Positions 7,238-15,058 of a stretch of DNA of 28,387 nt are shown here, one piece after another. The translations under genes and the position numbers were made by a program. The DNA is from Pyrolobus sp964613695. GTDB taxonomy: Archaea; Thermoproteota; Thermoprotei_A; Sulfolobales; Pyrodictiaceae. The stretch's first letter is position 1; each line of letters begins with the position of its first letter. Where the stretch lies: NCBI GenBank assembly GCA_964613695.1, contig CAZTIR010000015.1:1-28387 (forward strand). The letters run 5' to 3'. Under the pieces are notes generated by a model. The model was not told the origin of the DNA, did not search any database, and saw only the letters and a program-made list of their open reading frames with translations.

Positions 7238-8497
7238 TTAGTCGCCAACCAGCCTTGGCCGCGTGAATCTCCTAGTATCGCCTCTCGGTAAAGCGAGTAT
7301 AATCATCTTCGAGCCTATTCCCCCACTGCTAGTAGGATCGAGGGTCGAACCTCTAATATCACTTAGGATGAGCACATCCCTGTGCGGGTCTGTGCGCGTT
7401 GCAATAGCCCAGTTTACATCACGCTCGTCATCCACGTTGATGTCCGACAGGGTAACTACAACTATCTTGACGCTCGGGTGTGCCGCTATCGCGGCTAAAG
7501 CAGCTAGCTTCGCGTGAGCGTGATCTATATCGTTGAAGGCTAGGAGTAGGCTTAGCCACCCACCTCCACTACCCAATAGGCGTACGATAGGTTCGCGTCC
7601 TACACTCCTCCGAACACTATCCCATACGAGAGCCTCTCTAGGAAATCCCATCAATATCCTATGTTCTGTACCGCCGGGCAATATTTGCCATACTCTTGGC
7701 TGCTCGCTAGACACGTATACAGCCTGGGGCTCGAAGAGAGGCTCCTCCCTCACCTCATCGCATAGAAGGAGTATGTCTGTAAATGGACCTTCGCGTGCAT
7801 ACCCGCCACCTAGAATACCCTCGAGTATGATGCCCGCGTCACAGGGCACTGGTATCGAGTAGAACGGGGTGAGGCACACGCCACCCTTCCAACCCAACTC
7901 GAAAGCCACGTTAAGCTCAAAGACTCCGTAGGGCGGTGACGTTGCCGCCGCAAGCTCCACTAGAGGATGTGCGCCAAGAACTACCGCAACAGGTAATCTC
8001 CCCCTCTCTCTTAGCATGCGGTAGAGGTGCCTAGGCACAACCCTTACAGCAAATAAGTCGCCTACACGCATCATGCGGTGTATAGATGCATTACAAACTC
8101 CTCCAGTACACGCTATTACAATACCTCCTGTGAGATAGGGTCCGCCGTCACACTCATAGAACCGGGTCGCTGGCAGCCTCCTGATAACGTTTTTCACATC
8201 CGTTGCGCGCGTATAGAAGTTTTCGAAATCATGCTGTACGGGTAGATGCCTACTCGAGCTTGAAGCCGTTGACACGGCGTTAACAAGCCTACTATAAGCT
8301 TCGGAGTCGCTAGCCGCACCCAGGAGTTTGTAAAGCGCGGCGCGGTTACATATGACGTTGCCGTACGCAGCTATACTACCATCACGGAAGGTTGCGTTGA
8401 CGCTCCTGCGTCCATCCTCCACCCATAGCATTTTAGGTAGTTGACTGGGTGAATCCAACTCTACATTCACGGTTTCACACAGCCCTAGACCGTGCAA
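7238..8497 (-). CDS. UbiD-family decarboxylase, probable anhydromevalonate phosphate decarboxylase
   Basis: Probable enzyme that decarboxylates trans-anhydromevalonate 5-phosphate to isopentenyl phosphate, using prenylated FMN. The 419-aa protein has the UbiD layout. Asn136 and Arg141/Arg144 lie in CNASIHRMMRV. The active-site glutamates are recognisable as Glu226 in IILEG and Glu236 in AREGPF. Later come FPRE and a C-terminal DERDVNWAIATRTDPHRD segment. The adjacent dehydratase genes argue strongly for this role over aromatic-acid decarboxylation. TTG 8497 overlaps the kinase gene by 13 nt and has no clear ribosome-binding site; GTG 8470 is an alternative. No UbiX-like gene is present here. 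Confidence 0.85.
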   Translation of the reverse strand: MHGLGLCETVNVELDSPSQLPKMLWVEDGRRSVNATFRDGSIAAYGNVICNRAALYKLLGAASDSEAYSRLVNAVSTASSSSRHLPVQHDFENFYTRATDVKNVIRRLPATRFYECDGGPYLTGGIVIACTGGVCNASIHRMMRVGDLFAVRVVPRHLYRMLRERGRLPVAVVLGAHPLVELAAATSPPYGVFELNVAFELGWKGGVCLTPFYSIPVPCDAGIILEGILGGGYAREGPFTDILLLCDEVREEPLFEPQAVYVSSEQPRVWQILPGGTEHRILMGFPREALVWDSVRRSVGREPIVRLLGSGGGWLSLLLAFNDIDHAHAKLAALAAIAAHPSVKIVVVTLSDINVDDERDVNWAIATRTDPHRDVLILSDIRGSTLDPTSSGGIGSKMIILALPRGDTRRFTRPRLVGD

Positions 8498-9780
8498 CGC
8501 TGTACACGCCCAGCTTCTTCAAACCCCGCCTCCAAGCTAAGCTTAATACTCCCAAGCACTATGCCACCTATCTCGCCCTCATACGCAGTATATATCTTCG
8601 CCTTGAGCGACCTATAGTCAAGCTCCTGTAGTACTCCCGGAGCTTTCTCTACCATATCCGGGCCTAGTACCGCCAAGTATAGTCCCCTCTCCTCCTCTGC
8701 TATCGTCACATAGACTTGTTTTTCAGCAGCAAGCCTCTCAACGAGACTAGCACGAGGCTGCTTATCCACAATTAACAACAAGTAGTCCATGCCTTCACTA
8801 CCCGCTATCACATTAACGCCGAGTGCACGTGAAAACTGCGAAAGCCTCTCCTCATCCAATAACTTGCCCATCAACAAGCACGAACCAAACACAGCGATCT
8901 TCGTCAAGTCCACCTCGCGCACCTTCGCGCCCTCAAAGAACCTCTTATAGGCCTGGCTTCGAAGCACTCTACGATCCTCTCTATCACGTGCCCGTACAAC
9001 GCTAGGCGATGGCAGATAGTATGTTTGCACGTTAACCCCCTTAATAACACCCTCCACGCTAGATGCAAGCACCTCATCGCCAATAATGACTACAGCCTTC
9101 GGCCTCAATACACGTATTAGTTCAAGCTTGTAATCCAACGCGTTTAGACCATAGACCCACCCGTCTGTGTCAACGAGAACGACGTCAGCGCCCTCTCTCA
9201 CAGCCCAACTGTGAAGGTCTAACACAGCCGAAAGTATACGCTTCTCGAAACGCACGGGTGTAATGCTGCCTACGAAGCGCAGCTGCTCCGCTCTTAGCGA
9301 GCGAAGCCATAGGATACGCTCTCGCACAAAGGCAGCGGAGACGAAGCCAGGGGGCCCCACGTCAGCCTGACCTATATCACTATCTATGATAGCCACTCGT
9401 TTGCTCGAATGTATAGCCCGGTTGGCAAGCAGCGCTACAAAGCTTGACTTGCCGGCATCGGTAGGGCCGAGCACAACAACACTATCACCCTTGTCTAGAC
9501 TCGAGATTATCTTGTCGCCGGTTTCAACCCAGACATCGATAACCTCTTCCTCGGGTCTAGGCTGCTCTAGGCTAGCACCCTCACCCATAACAACGTTTAC
9601 CACAGCAGGCTCCTCGAGAGCCTTTAGTCCATAACTCCGGTAGCCATTCACCTCAAAACTCTCACCCTCGACGAACACCGCACCGAGAACCATAACACGC
9701 CCTTTCATAACATGTATCTTCGCTGGCCCGACGATTCGCAAGACCTCGCCAGGCGATACTTCAACGCTTATACGTGCCAT
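8485..9780 (-). CDS. Clp1/Grc3-type polynucleotide 5'-hydroxyl kinase
   Basis: A 431-aa P-loop protein of the archaeal Clp1/Grc3 family, which phosphorylates 5'-hydroxyl ends of RNA or DNA and is linked to RNA processing. The Walker A motif GPTDAGKSS lies at residues 105-113, followed by the family signature DSDIGQADVGPPG at 133-145 and VDTDGWVYG. An N-terminal beta-rich region of about 80 residues and a C-terminal beta domain flank the ATPase core, as in the family. ATG 9780 gives MARISVEVSPGEVLRI. It is the first gene of the leftward run through ribK and diverges from the RadB-like gene. Confidence 0.87.
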   Translation of the reverse strand: MARISVEVSPGEVLRIVGPAKIHVMKGRVMVLGAVFVEGESFEVNGYRSYGLKALEEPAVVNVVMGEGASLEQPRPEEEVIDVWVETGDKIISSLDKGDSVVVLGPTDAGKSSFVALLANRAIHSSKRVAIIDSDIGQADVGPPGFVSAAFVRERILWLRSLRAEQLRFVGSITPVRFEKRILSAVLDLHSWAVREGADVVLVDTDGWVYGLNALDYKLELIRVLRPKAVVIIGDEVLASSVEGVIKGVNVQTYYLPSPSVVRARDREDRRVLRSQAYKRFFEGAKVREVDLTKIAVFGSCLLMGKLLDEERLSQFSRALGVNVIAGSEGMDYLLLIVDKQPRASLVERLAAEKQVYVTIAEEERGLYLAVLGPDMVEKAPGVLQELDYRSLKAKIYTAYEGEIGGIVLGSIKLSLEAGFEEAGRVQRCTV

Positions 9781-9810
9781 TCACGCCACCCGTCTGGGTA
9801 TAGTCTTACC

Positions 9811-9832
9811 GGCTTAAGCATGCTTAAAGATA
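9811..9832. promoter_or_regulatory. divergent promoter region with a perfect palindrome
   Basis: The 58-nt spacer between the Clp1-like gene and the RadB-like gene contains the 14-bp perfect palindrome TTAAGCATGCTTAA at 9814-9827. It extends on the plus side to CTTAAAGATA, which resembles a TATA box. A box at 9814-9817 suits the minus gene (start 9780). The plus box is only about 13 nt from GTG 9839, so the plus start or start site may lie further in. Confidence 0.45.
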
Positions 9833-9838
9833 GTTTGA

Positions 9839-10489
9839 GTGAATCACCGCAGTGGAATTAGGATTTTGCACGCCCGCGGCCACAACAGATGCACGGACGC
9901 CATACTAGCTCTATCAAGGCAGGGGCCTATACTGATATACGGCGAGGCCGCAACGGGTAAGACGCTAACCTCTCTCCTTTTAGCTAAGCTCTTGTACCGA
10001 GCCGGCGTAGTTGACGAAATACACGTGATAACAACAGAGCCCCAGAGTACTATACCAGCCGCCTCACAGATACTACCGCCCTCAGCTAACGTGCACCTAG
10101 CACACTCAACATTCGATATCATAGAGTACTTGGTCGACAACCTAAGCGCATGGCATAAAGGCGTGGTGCTCGTGGTCGATAGCCTCACAGCCCCCTTCCG
10201 ATTCGAGGTAGGCTATACACCCGACGAGAGTGTCAGAAGCCTAGCTTTCGTAGCAGCAATGCTCTATAGGATAACGAGGCTGGGAACGATTGTAATCGCG
10301 GTTAGTCAAGTGCATGAGAAAGATGATGTTATCGAGCCTATAGCGAAGAGCATACTCGAGAAGTACTTCACCATAAGGTTTAGAAGCATGAGGATTAGTA
10401 GGAAAGAGCGTCTAATGATAAGTGAGACAAACCGTGTTATAATACGCTTGTCCCTACACCCTCTTCCGGATGTACAATGCGGGGATTAG
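9839..10489 (+). CDS. RecA-like ATPase, RadA/RadB paralogue
   Basis: A 216-aa single-domain RecA-fold ATPase. Walker A is GEAATGKT at residues 35-42. Walker B is VVLVVDSLT, with Asp114 at its end. A later TRLGTIVIAVSQVHE strand resembles the RecA/Rad51 segment before loop 2. It lacks the helix-hairpin-helix N-terminal domain of RadA, so it resembles RadB or other crenarchaeal RadA paralogues that modulate recombination. Whether it binds DNA cannot be told. The start is uncertain: GTG 9839 is the longest, TTG 9866 would still precede Walker A. Its end overlaps carS by 13 nt. Confidence 0.7.
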   Translation: MNHRSGIRILHARGHNRCTDAILALSRQGPILIYGEAATGKTLTSLLLAKLLYRAGVVDEIHVITTEPQSTIPAASQILPPSANVHLAHSTFDIIEYLVDNLSAWHKGVVLVVDSLTAPFRFEVGYTPDESVRSLAFVAAMLYRITRLGTIVIAVSQVHEKDDVIEPIAKSILEKYFTIRFRSMRISRKERLMISETNRVIIRLSLHPLPDVQCGD

Positions 10490-10977
10490 AGATAGCAAAG
10501 TTTGCAGCCATATACCTCCCGGCGCTCATAGCTAATGGCAGCGCTACACTAATCGCGAGAGGCTCACCGATCGACATGAGAATAGTACTGCCGGACGGCA
10601 AACGTCTACTAGGGGATGGCAAAACGTGGGAAGGCTTCAGCCTAGCACTCTTATACGCGTTCAGCATCACGCTCCTTGAAGCACAATACCTCCAAGATGC
10701 GTCCATAGTAGTGCTCGGATTCCTATCTGCCCTCGGAGCACTCCTGGGCGATCTTGCAGGCTCGTTCATCAAGAGAAGAGTTGGGTTGAAACGGGGTGAG
10801 CAGGCCCCGCTACTAGACCAGCTCGATTTTATATTAGGTGCGTACATGTTAACAATGCTCGCCGGGTACAGGCCCCCGTTAATCCCCTCACTGGCACTAC
10901 TCGCCCTCGTCTATGCGTTACACCGCCTAACCAACTATGTGGCATACAAGCTGGGGATTAAGAACGTGCCATGGTAG
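10477..10977 (+). CDS. carS: CDP-archaeol synthase (CarS, DUF46)
   Basis: Membrane cytidylyltransferase that activates digeranylgeranylglyceryl phosphate with CTP to CDP-archaeol, before polar head groups are added. The 166-aa protein has several hydrophobic segments. It also has the family motifs DGKRLLGDGKTWEGF (about residues 40-54) and LGALLGDLAGSFIKRRVG (about 85-102), followed by RGEQAPLLDQLDF. ATG 10477 overlaps the RadB-like gene by 13 nt. It uses isoprenoids that the nearby mevalonate genes help make, although it is on the opposite strand. It ends 8 nt from the convergent nop10. Confidence 0.92.
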   Translation: MRGLEIAKFAAIYLPALIANGSATLIARGSPIDMRIVLPDGKRLLGDGKTWEGFSLALLYAFSITLLEAQYLQDASIVVLGFLSALGALLGDLAGSFIKRRVGLKRGEQAPLLDQLDFILGAYMLTMLAGYRPPLIPSLALLALVYALHRLTNYVAYKLGIKNVPW

Positions 10978-10985
10978 TCCGTCTG

Positions 10986-11180
10986 CTAGGATTCAGCGCC
11001 TTGAGATCCTGGTATCAAACCAGCAATCTTCTTCATAAGATAACGATACTTCAGATACTTGTCTTCCGGGGAGAATCTCGGAGGATGCGGCACTCTAACC
11101 TCGCCGCCACACATTGGACACTTATCCTGCGCCAGCGTATATCTGCCGCATACTGTACACTTGCGCATCAGCCAGCGCAA
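10986..11180 (-). CDS. nop10: H/ACA RNP protein Nop10
   Basis: Small zinc-ribbon protein of the H/ACA guide RNP, which directs rRNA pseudouridylation. It shows MRKCTVCGRYTL, CPMCGG and the diagnostic PHPPRFSPEDKYLKYR. TTG 11180 gives MRWLMRKC, matching the usual Nop10 N-terminus, and a GGGTGGTG stretch lies just upstream. GTG 11198 and ATG 11168 are alternatives. About 64 aa, normal for the family. It is the last gene of the L44e-S27e-aIF2-alpha-Nop10 string. Confidence 0.93.
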   Translation of the reverse strand: MRWLMRKCTVCGRYTLAQDKCPMCGGEVRVPHPPRFSPEDKYLKYRYLMKKIAGLIPGSQGAES

Positions 11181-11198
11181 GACACCACCCTCTAACAC

Positions 11199-12005
11199 CT
11201 ACTTGCTCTTCTCTCTTGTAAAGCTATACTCGACACCCAGTTTCTTGGCAGTCTCCTCAGCAGCTTGGAGAGCCTCTGATAGCGCTTTCTCCGCAGTCTT
11301 GTAGTCGTAGGCCTCGACCTCTATACGATACCTCGGCGCCCCAACAGTATAGACGCGTATGCTCACATCCTTTGACGCAGAAGCTGCAGCCTCCTTAGCC
11401 TTTAGCAGCACCTCCCTTATCCTCTCTACACCATCTGGGGCTAGGCTGCGTAGGGTGAACACACCAGCAACTTTGACACGCTTTATCTCGACGTGTCTTG
11501 CAGCCTCCTCTGCTAGAACCTTAGCCCACTCCTCCGGCACACCCGCCTTGATCAACGCTTGTGGGCCATACATTGCAGCCTGCTCCAAACCAGCCATCAG
11601 CTCGCCGTAGTACTCCTCTATCTTCCACCCAGCCTCCTCATAAGCCTCGTCGAGAGTCTTACCGAGCCTCTTAGCAGCTATCTCTAATATCTTCTCAGCC
11701 TTCTGGGCACGCTTCCACTCCAACATCTTCCTCCTACGCTCCCCCTCCGTAACCCTCTTCAGCGACACATCCACAGTCTTCCGCTGCTTATGTACGCGTA
11801 TAACCTTAACCACAACCTTTTGGCCTTCCTTTATCACCTCATCTATACGCCTAACCCAGCGCGAAGCCACCTCGCTCCACGGCAGGTAAGCCTCAATACC
11901 CCCATACTCATCGAGCGTCAAGTATGCACCATAATCGTATATCTTCTTCACAGTACCTACTACTAGCTCACCAACCTCAGGCAACTCCTTCTTCTTCCTA
12001 ACCAC
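11199..12005 (-). CDS. translation initiation factor aIF2 alpha subunit
   Basis: Alpha subunit of the heterotrimeric factor that brings initiator tRNA to the ribosome. The 268-aa product begins MVRKKKELPEVGELVVGTVK. An S1 RNA-binding domain (about residues 8-85) contains YDYGAYLTLDEYGGIEAYLP and VKVIRVHKQRKTVDVSLK. A helical middle domain (AGWKIEEYYGELMAGLEQAA) and the C-terminal alpha-beta domain follow. GTG 12005 is chosen because homologues start here; the frame is open to 12044. It ends right beside nop10. Confidence 0.95.
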   Translation of the reverse strand: MVRKKKELPEVGELVVGTVKKIYDYGAYLTLDEYGGIEAYLPWSEVASRWVRRIDEVIKEGQKVVVKVIRVHKQRKTVDVSLKRVTEGERRRKMLEWKRAQKAEKILEIAAKRLGKTLDEAYEEAGWKIEEYYGELMAGLEQAAMYGPQALIKAGVPEEWAKVLAEEAARHVEIKRVKVAGVFTLRSLAPDGVERIREVLLKAKEAAASASKDVSIRVYTVGAPRYRIEVEAYDYKTAEKALSEALQAAEETAKKLGVEYSFTREKSK

Positions 12006-12070
12006 GAGCACCCCTACAGTGGAGGACGCGCACGTACTGTACAAATGCGCTTCGCAGCCAAGAAACCAGG

Positions 12071-12080
12071 CTTTAAAAAT
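12071..12080 (-). promoter_or_regulatory. TATA-like box upstream of aIF2-alpha/nop10
   Basis: On the minus strand ATTTTTAAAG lies about 70 nt before GTG 12005, in the 94-nt spacer after rps27e. Transcription would start about 25 nt downstream, leaving a leader of roughly 45 nt. Position and composition fit a crenarchaeal TATA box. Confidence 0.45.
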
Positions 12081-12099
12081 CCAGGCACAGGTTGGCGCA

Positions 12100-12300
12100 C
12101 TAGCCTAGAACCCTAACCACTTGACCCAATATCTTAGCCTTACCGCCCGTTGGCACTACAAGCTGAGTCCCGCACACCAGGCACCTCGCCGGGAACGTGG
12201 CATGACTATAAACCACCTGCTCGTGGCCGCAATTAGGGCACCGCACTAGCAGGAACCTGCTTCTCGGCTCGGGAATCGCTATCTTTAGCTTCTTCACCAT
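12100..12300 (-). CDS. rps27e: 30S ribosomal protein S27e
   Basis: A 66-aa zinc-ribbon protein of the small ribosomal subunit. It has CPNCGHEQVVYSHA and CLVCGTQLVVPTGGKA, giving a C4 zinc site, and the usual glycine-rich C-terminus. ATG 12300 follows a GGGGTGGGATA stretch. It follows the L44e gene closely, in the conserved archaeal order L44e-S27e-aIF2-alpha-Nop10. Confidence 0.96.
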   Translation of the reverse strand: MVKKLKIAIPEPRSRFLLVRCPNCGHEQVVYSHATFPARCLVCGTQLVVPTGGKAKILGQVVRVLG

Positions 12301-12311
12301 TATCCCACCCC

Positions 12312-12596
12312 TCACCTCTCTACAAGCTCTACCCTCTTTAGCCTAATACCCTCGCGGTGTAGGATATAGCCGCACTTCTGACACTTAAGCTTCAACACGA
12401 CTTTCTTAGTAACCTTTGCAAACCTCTTCTGCTCTGGCTTGCGCTTGCTACCATAACCCTTGTTCTTGGCACGGTACCTGCGCTCACCCTGAGCAAGCGC
12501 CCTTCTCTTACCATGCTTGTATATGGCCACGCTATGAGGCGTGTGCGTTCCACACCGCGGACAGTATGTGATAATCACCTTCGGGTATCTCGCCAT
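12312..12596 (-). CDS. rpl44e: 50S ribosomal protein L44e
   Basis: A 94-aa basic zinc-ribbon protein of the large subunit. It has MARYPKVIITYCPRCG at the N-terminus, the basic KGYGSKRKPEQKRFAK middle and KLKCQKCGYILHREG at the C-terminus. ATG 12596 has GAGGGTT just upstream. The gene begins its own transcription-ready block: a TATA-like box lies in the end of the preceding gene. Confidence 0.97.
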   Translation of the reverse strand: MARYPKVIITYCPRCGTHTPHSVAIYKHGKRRALAQGERRYRAKNKGYGSKRKPEQKRFAKVTKKVVLKLKCQKCGYILHREGIRLKRVELVER

Positions 12597-12618
12597 TAAC
12601 CCTCCCGGTGTAAAGCGG

Positions 12619-13104
12619 CTACCCCAACCTGGCTTTTAAAGGCTTAATTGATGCCAGCTCCACGTCACCGATAGCATATAAGAGTAGACCTAGACCAAGC
12701 TCGACACTCGTCACCGCGCCTCTAGGCAGTATTCGGCCACGCACCTCCCTAGGCTTCAACAGCTTAACGTAAATCCTCCCAGCCTCATCGATAATCACCT
12801 GCCCCGACAAGAGCGCCTTATAAGCCTCTATAAGCCGTCTCACGAAGAGACACACATCAACATCAACACCAACGCCTTTACAATCGCCCCTAGTGAACTC
12901 CGCAATACGCGCATGCACTGCCAGTTCTACAAGCCTAGACCAGAACTCAACCATCGCCTCGAGAAGCTTCTCTAAACCCTCCGGCACCGCGCTCGAGGCA
13001 AGCGCCTCTTGCACCCTCCTTATATCGTCAGGACGCAGCTCGCCACGAGGATTTTCAAGCAACCTTACCAGAAACTCGCTAACCGGCTCACTCTCGTCCA
13101 ACAC
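12619..13104 (-). CDS. probable GINS15-type replication protein
   Basis: Likely GINS subunit, which links MCM helicase and primase in the archaeal CMG-like complex. The protein is about 161 aa: an acidic N-terminus, a helical domain with EAMVEFWSRLVELAVHARIAEF and CLFVRRLIEAYKALL, and a small C-terminal beta region with IYVKLLKPREVRGRILPRGA and LLYAIGDVELA. That helical-A plus small-B layout fits Gins15. Position right after priS and pcna matches the Sulfolobus gins15 locus. The sequence match is weak, so the call leans on context. GTG 13104 has AGGTGA 4 nt upstream; TTG 13128 is possible. Confidence 0.6.
   Translation of the reverse strand: MLDESEPVSEFLVRLLENPRGELRPDDIRRVQEALASSAVPEGLEKLLEAMVEFWSRLVELAVHARIAEFTRGDCKGVGVDVDVCLFVRRLIEAYKALLSGQVIIDEAGRIYVKLLKPREVRGRILPRGAVTSVELGLGLLLYAIGDVELASIKPLKARLG
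12631..12642 (-). promoter_or_regulatory. TATA-like box for rpl44e/rps27e
   Basis: On the minus strand CCTTTAAAAGCC lies about 40 nt before ATG 12596, inside the last codons of the GINS15-like gene. A start site about 25 nt downstream would leave a leader of some 14 nt containing GAGGG. This suggests that the ribosomal genes can be transcribed apart from the replication genes. Confidence 0.5.
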
Positions 13105-13108
13105 CGGT

Positions 13109-14263
13109 TCACCTGGATAGCACAGCAATCTCTTTAGACATTAGATAGATGGCTATAGGCGCTGGCAGCCGATACTCATTCCCCGCGCTCAACCTAAGTT
13201 TATGCCCGAATATCTTAACATCCTTCACATCTACGAGAAGACGCACCTTTATAGAATCAAGGCGAGTGAAGGGCGAGAACATGACGAGGTTCCAGTCACT
13301 CGACACGAGCTTGGAGGCGTCGAGAGGCTTTACAACTAAACCGCTCTTGCCATGAAGTGAGTATGGTACTCGTATAAGTCTCTTCGTGTCAAGCGTCACC
13401 TGTGGATCCACATCGACGCGTATCTCCTCCATAGCTTTTGACAGGTACGACTCTATCACATCTCTATGCCTCTTGTATAGCCGCGAAGCATCCAAAGGAG
13501 GCGCTGATAGGGCCTTGATGACCATCTCCTCGCCCTCTCTGCGTGCTAGTAGCACGGCGATTCTTGCAATCCTGCCACGTAGGCCCGGGTCGCTGACGCG
13601 AGGCGGAATCGGGTATATCTTCACGCGTCTCCGTCCTCTAGTCTCGGGCGTGAATTCTAACAGGGATGCATCATACATCTCGCCCCTGATATAATCGAGT
13701 ATCTCCTTCCTCACCGTCGAGTCTGCTGTAAAACACTCCTCGAACCCCTTACACGATACTATAACGTGGAAGCCGCGATGGCCGGAGAACTCTACTCTTA
13801 TGCTAGAGTCGCTGAAGCCCAGCTCGTGTCTTAAAACGTCTACCAGCTTTACCGCCTCCCAGGCAGCCGCATCGAGACACTCGTCGGGCGCTATACTTGT
13901 CTTTAACCCCTTAGCCTCATCCCTGATCTCGACTATCTTACCCTGACAGGCGGGAAGATGATCAGCATCAATATCGAATATTAGGTCTGCACCCACCCAA
14001 CCCTTCTCATCCATATTCTGGGCGCCCGGCATCACGTAGACGGCGGACGAGTAGTAGAGGTGTCTAGGCGCCTTCTCTCTAACCCAGTCTTCGAAACTCT
14101 GCCTAGACTTGAAAGCCAAGTGCCTTATGTAGCTCTTCATGCCCCAAAGCTGTGCTGCAAACTCACGCGAGGAGAAATCAGGAGGCAGTAGGAGCGAGCC
14201 CGCATTTCTCTCATAGTAGTTTCGGAATAGTTTGCGAAGATATTGTAGCGTCGCTGCATCCAT
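13109..14263 (-). CDS. priS: DNA primase small (catalytic) subunit PriS
   Basis: Catalytic subunit of the archaeal-eukaryotic primase, which makes primers for replication. The 384-aa protein has the catalytic aspartates in ADLIFDIDADHL (about residues 93-104), the FSGHRGFHVIVS motif, and HGKSGLVVKP further on. A cysteine-containing loop (HLPACQGK to PDECLDAAAW) fits the small zinc knuckle of PriS. ATG 14263 starts 3 nt after the PCNA stop. No PriL gene lies in the window. Confidence 0.95.
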   Translation of the reverse strand: MDAATLQYLRKLFRNYYERNAGSLLLPPDFSSREFAAQLWGMKSYIRHLAFKSRQSFEDWVREKAPRHLYYSSAVYVMPGAQNMDEKGWVGADLIFDIDADHLPACQGKIVEIRDEAKGLKTSIAPDECLDAAAWEAVKLVDVLRHELGFSDSSIRVEFSGHRGFHVIVSCKGFEECFTADSTVRKEILDYIRGEMYDASLLEFTPETRGRRRVKIYPIPPRVSDPGLRGRIARIAVLLARREGEEMVIKALSAPPLDASRLYKRHRDVIESYLSKAMEEIRVDVDPQVTLDTKRLIRVPYSLHGKSGLVVKPLDASKLVSSDWNLVMFSPFTRLDSIKVRLLVDVKDVKIFGHKLRLSAGNEYRLPAPIAIYLMSKEIAVLSR

Positions 14264-14266
14264 GTT

Positions 14267-15013
14267 CTACTCTACCCTCGGCGCCACTATGAACGAGAAT
14301 CTTGCACCCTGAGGCAACTCATGAAGGATCTCGGCAGGCATATCAGTAGAGAACTTGACGACTATAGCATCAGCTACGCGAGCAGCAGTGGCGAGATCGC
14401 TAAAATACTCGAGGCTGTACATTGCGCTCTGCTCGCCCTCGACTTGTATATCTAGCAGGCTCCCGCCCTCCAGCGTGAATTCTATCTCCACCTCGCCTAG
14501 CTCGCTACTAGACGAGGCTACGAACTTCGAGCCGTCTGCATAGAACTTTATATTCTCGCCGATGAGCTCAAGATCCTTTATCATGTCTCGATATACATCG
14601 CTCATAAGCCTCGCTTGGGCCTTGAACTCCAGGCTGGGCTCTGGGATCTCCTCTGCAGTAACATCTAGCATCGGCAGTACAAACTTTCTCATACTCCTGC
14701 CGATGAACATTATAGAGTAGCGCGCGCTGTCAACCTCTAGGCCGAACTTATCATCCTTCACCGCGCGCCGCAGTATCTTCGCAACGTCCTCGAGGTTAAC
14801 TCCTATCTCTACACGCTCCTCGACCTCAAACTCCTCGAACGACTCCGGAGGGAATACAAGGTCTACCATTAGGACTCTACTCGGGTCCATAGCCCTGAAG
14901 ATAAACCCATCTTTATCCACGACAAAGACGCCCTCCTCTATCACCTTTGATATCGCCGATATAACGTAGCGCCATACGCGAGCATCAAAGAAGACTAGCC
15001 GGGCTTTCGGCAA
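14267..15013 (-). CDS. pcn: DNA polymerase sliding clamp PCNA
   Basis: Ring clamp that holds polymerase, FEN1 and ligase on DNA. The 248-aa length is typical. Family segments are GFIFRAMDPSRVLMVDLVFP, FKAQARLMSDVYRDMIKD, IKFYADGSKFVASSSSELGEVEIEF and a C-terminal GARFSFIVAPRVE. The start is TTG 15013, with GGGGTG about 7 nt upstream. Many crenarchaea have two or three PCNA paralogues that form a heterotrimer; only one is here, so the ring type is unknown. It is followed by priS. Confidence 0.96.
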   Translation of the reverse strand: MPKARLVFFDARVWRYVISAISKVIEEGVFVVDKDGFIFRAMDPSRVLMVDLVFPPESFEEFEVEERVEIGVNLEDVAKILRRAVKDDKFGLEVDSARYSIMFIGRSMRKFVLPMLDVTAEEIPEPSLEFKAQARLMSDVYRDMIKDLELIGENIKFYADGSKFVASSSSELGEVEIEFTLEGGSLLDIQVEGEQSAMYSLEYFSDLATAARVADAIVVKFSTDMPAEILHELPQGARFSFIVAPRVE

Positions 15014-15058
15014 AATGGCACCCCGTGTTACGGGTTCCAGGACTATCTCATAAGGGGT

